Source: Motacilla alba alba
Taxonomy: Eukaryota; Chordata; Aves; Passeriformes; Motacillidae
Assembly: GCF_015832195.1 (NCBI RefSeq)
Contig: NC_052017.1
Location: 75,145,801 to 75,209,800 of the forward strand
DNA: 64,000 bases
Reading direction: 5' to 3'
The position numbers and the translations under genes were made by a program. Under the pieces are notes generated by a model. The model had not been told where the DNA came from. It searched no databases and was given only the letters and a program-made list of their open reading frames with translations. Numbering within the stretch: the stretch's first letter is position 1; every line of letters starts with the position of its first letter. Below, in pieces: positions 61,521-64,000 of the stretch.

Positions 61521-64000
61521 AGGAAAATTTCTAAAATGGGTTCCCTTTTTTGAATATCACTTCCTTGATCATAATTAACAGCTGCTGCAAATGCAGGTGA
61601 ATTTAGCTACCAATAGCTGCAATATTTGTCAGTGAAAGAAGCCTGACTTCTGCAAACATTTATGAATGGATAAAAGACCTGCCACATCACAACTAACTCC
61701 CACAACACTGAAAGGATTTCACAGTAATTTCTATCTAACAAAGGTTAAATTGAAAAAGCAGTTTTTGTTAAAGTTTATCCTACCCCTGAATCTTTAAACA
61801 ATAAAATACTGTTATTTGAGGTATTTGAAGTTCCGGAAAATGAAAAAGGAGGACTGGGAGGGGTAGCGGGAGATATGGTGAATGATTTCCACACAAGAAA
61901 AAAACTTCTGGTTTTTTTTGAGATCTTTAGTATAGTAATACTTAAAGGTGAAAAGAAAATTTCCCTAAGTGCATGAACTTAAACAAAAGAAAATGTTTAC
62001 TGTCAGTCTGCAGGAGAGAACCCTGCCAATACTCTGCAGGAGAGTTCTCTGCTAGTGCTTGCAAGGCCCTAATTATTACTGAATAAAATTGGAGACAATG
62101 GGAGTTTTGCCATTGGCTTTCTAAAGTCCAAGATTTAGGCTTTATGGACACAGTTACACTTCCCTGGAACCTGGAGAGATTTTGTCCTTGTTAATTGATT
62201 TTCCCAGGACTTCTAGAAGAATTATATACAAGATAGGAACAAATTAACATCTCTGTTGTGTCAATGAGCAGTTCTGTCAGAAAAGTAGAATACAAGCTCA
62301 TCCAGAAACAGTTTTTCTACTTCACTTCCTGCTTCTTCCAAGTTCTCTGTAGGAATGACCTTCCCACCCTCTTGTCTCTGGGGTAAAATGACTCTCTTTT
62401 CTTCTCCACTCCCAATAGCAGCAGCAGACATGGCTGTTCTTCCATCTCATCAATAGAAAACATAAGTACAGCCACAGCTATAGAAAACAGATATCTTACA
62501 TCAGCCGTACAGTAATTTTTGTTCCAAATTATAAAGCTTTCTAGTTTCTTTTATCTGTTGTATTGTACTCTCAATGGATTCTTAGGAATATTTGTCTTTA
62601 TTCATGAAACACATGAGTAAATCTTGAAAGTGATTGCTATAGCTAGTTAATAACTGTATGCAAACTCAACATGTTTTTCAAAAAACTGAATTGGGAGAAT
62701 CCAGCAGAGACAATCATATTCAGATTTATAATTAAACTGCTCCATTTGAGCAGAAATTATGTAACCTTGAGCTGTGAAAGATATTTTCCTTGTTAGTACA
62801 TAGGTGTGACATTTTTATTAAAAAGAAGGCATACCAATATTCTTACACATTGTAGCTTAACAATATGTGAAATATTAATGTATCCATACCTTAGAATATA
62901 TACAGGATTTCTGGGATTTGATTCAGTTCTGTACAGTTTCATATAAATGCTGCTTGTTTTAAGTAATCCAAGCCAAAAGAGCAAACTCTATCTGATGCTT
63001 TACCTGTGTCTTAAGAACCTACTTTTCTTTCATGCAAATGTTGATTAGTTCAAAGACTCCACTAAAATAGAATGTTTACCTATTTTTGCAAAAACTCAAA
63101 CCTTAAAAATAAAACCCAAAAACCCTGTGTCACAAGCTAGCAAAAATTACAAACTATGCAGCATGTCACTTCTCTGTACTGCTTCAGCAAAATGAAAGAA
63201 GTACATACAGCACAACCCTTTCCTATGCTACTTCTGTAACCTGAAGAAAATCAACAGTGCTGTGTAATAATACAGCCTTTAAAAATATTATTCTGAGGAA
63301 ATCTTGCAGCCAGAATATTATTCATGGGGTGTGCTTTCTTGGAATTGATGCACAGGACACAGAAGAGCTCTTTCAGTTTCCTTGCTGTACTTTGTATTCC
63401 TTGCACATTAAACTTATTTGTTCATGCTTGCTGGAATATTTTGCAATTTTTTGGTGTACCTTGTAGTCTGAATGTCTGCCTGACTTTTTTGGGGCCAACT
63501 TAAGACAAAGAAAATAAAAATTCAAAATTTATCATATTTCACTCATAAAATGCTGTGCCTGGAAATGTCTTAAAATTATCCCTCTAATATATGAGTTAAC
63601 ATTTATTTTTTCTACCTCTATGATGGAACAAAGATTTTTTTTCCTGTTTATGTAAGAGAACTGGTCAAACAGTTTATGATAGTATGCCTTGTCACAGTGA
63701 TAGACAGGCTGAGGTAAAATCTTTCTACTCTGTCATTCCCTACCTGTTCTAGTATATCATTATCAAACAAAAAGAGACACCTTAGCTGACAGATCTTTAC
63801 AGCAAGTGTGATTTATGGAACAAGTTTTTTGTATGTAACTTAACATTAAATTTAAATACATGAGGAAGGGAGTTTTTGACATTCATTTGCTAGGTGGTCA
63901 ATAAAGAAAAATATTGGAAAAAAACCAAAGAAAAATGAATTAAGGGAAGAATAAAAATGAAGAAAGCTTCATCAGCACCAGCAGAATTTAGTAGACCTTT

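Larger units (their letters stand above)
51661..64000. other. CDH12: Downstream CDH12 intron, third part
   Basis: About 12 kb without a recognisable exon, RNA gene or repeat family, apart from short tandem and inverted repeats. A somewhat GC-richer segment at 58590-59040 carries a 144-codon frame with a TTG start and no domain, which I treat as non-coding. Confidence 0.55.

Noticed and set aside
41165..64000. Search for the next CDH12 coding exon
   Set aside because: No frame continuing the EC1 domain was seen; the exon most likely lies beyond the window.

Overview
The window looks like avian nuclear DNA: AT-rich, almost entirely non-coding, with CR1 LINE fragments carrying the CR1 3' end and reverse-transcriptase remnants, plus ERV long terminal repeats (LTRs) of a type I associate with birds, probably a passerine or related neoavian. 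No operons, tRNA or rRNA genes, CRISPR arrays or prokaryotic features were found.

The only protein-coding sequence I can support is one exon at 40934-41164 (+). It encodes residues 1-77 of cadherin-12 (CDH12, N-cadherin 2, a type II classical cadherin): signal peptide, propeptide, an RVKR furin site and the first residues of EC1 with the paired Trp docking residues. It ends in a clean GT donor in phase 0. The rest of the window is therefore read as CDH12 introns: upstream of a probable acceptor at 40664-40665, and downstream of 41165. The next coding exon was not found in the 22.8 kb downstream, as expected for a gene with very long introns.

Layout: 1-40665 is upstream intron (or 5' non-coding gene body) holding five LTR or LTR-like blocks (3841-4491, 8214-8762, 15956-16548, 35191-35800, 36851-37451), three CR1 fragments (14066-14197, 23015-23998, 29935-30479), simple repeats and short inverted repeats. 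40666-41164 is the putative 5'UTR plus first coding exon. 41165-64000 is downstream intron with a CR1 3' part (48014-48744, with an internal 60-bp duplication), an older CR1-like relic (50840-51660), A-rich tracts and small palindromes.

I found no undescribed biological system. The points most worth checking are the uORF-rich leader before the CDH12 start, the three-member LTR family including a probable solo insertion with its target duplication, the unidentified 152-codon minus-strand frame at 3323-3781, a possible retrocopy tail at 40217-40441, and several repeat-free blocks that could be conserved enhancers. Repeat and gene names rest on recognition from memory, not on a database search.
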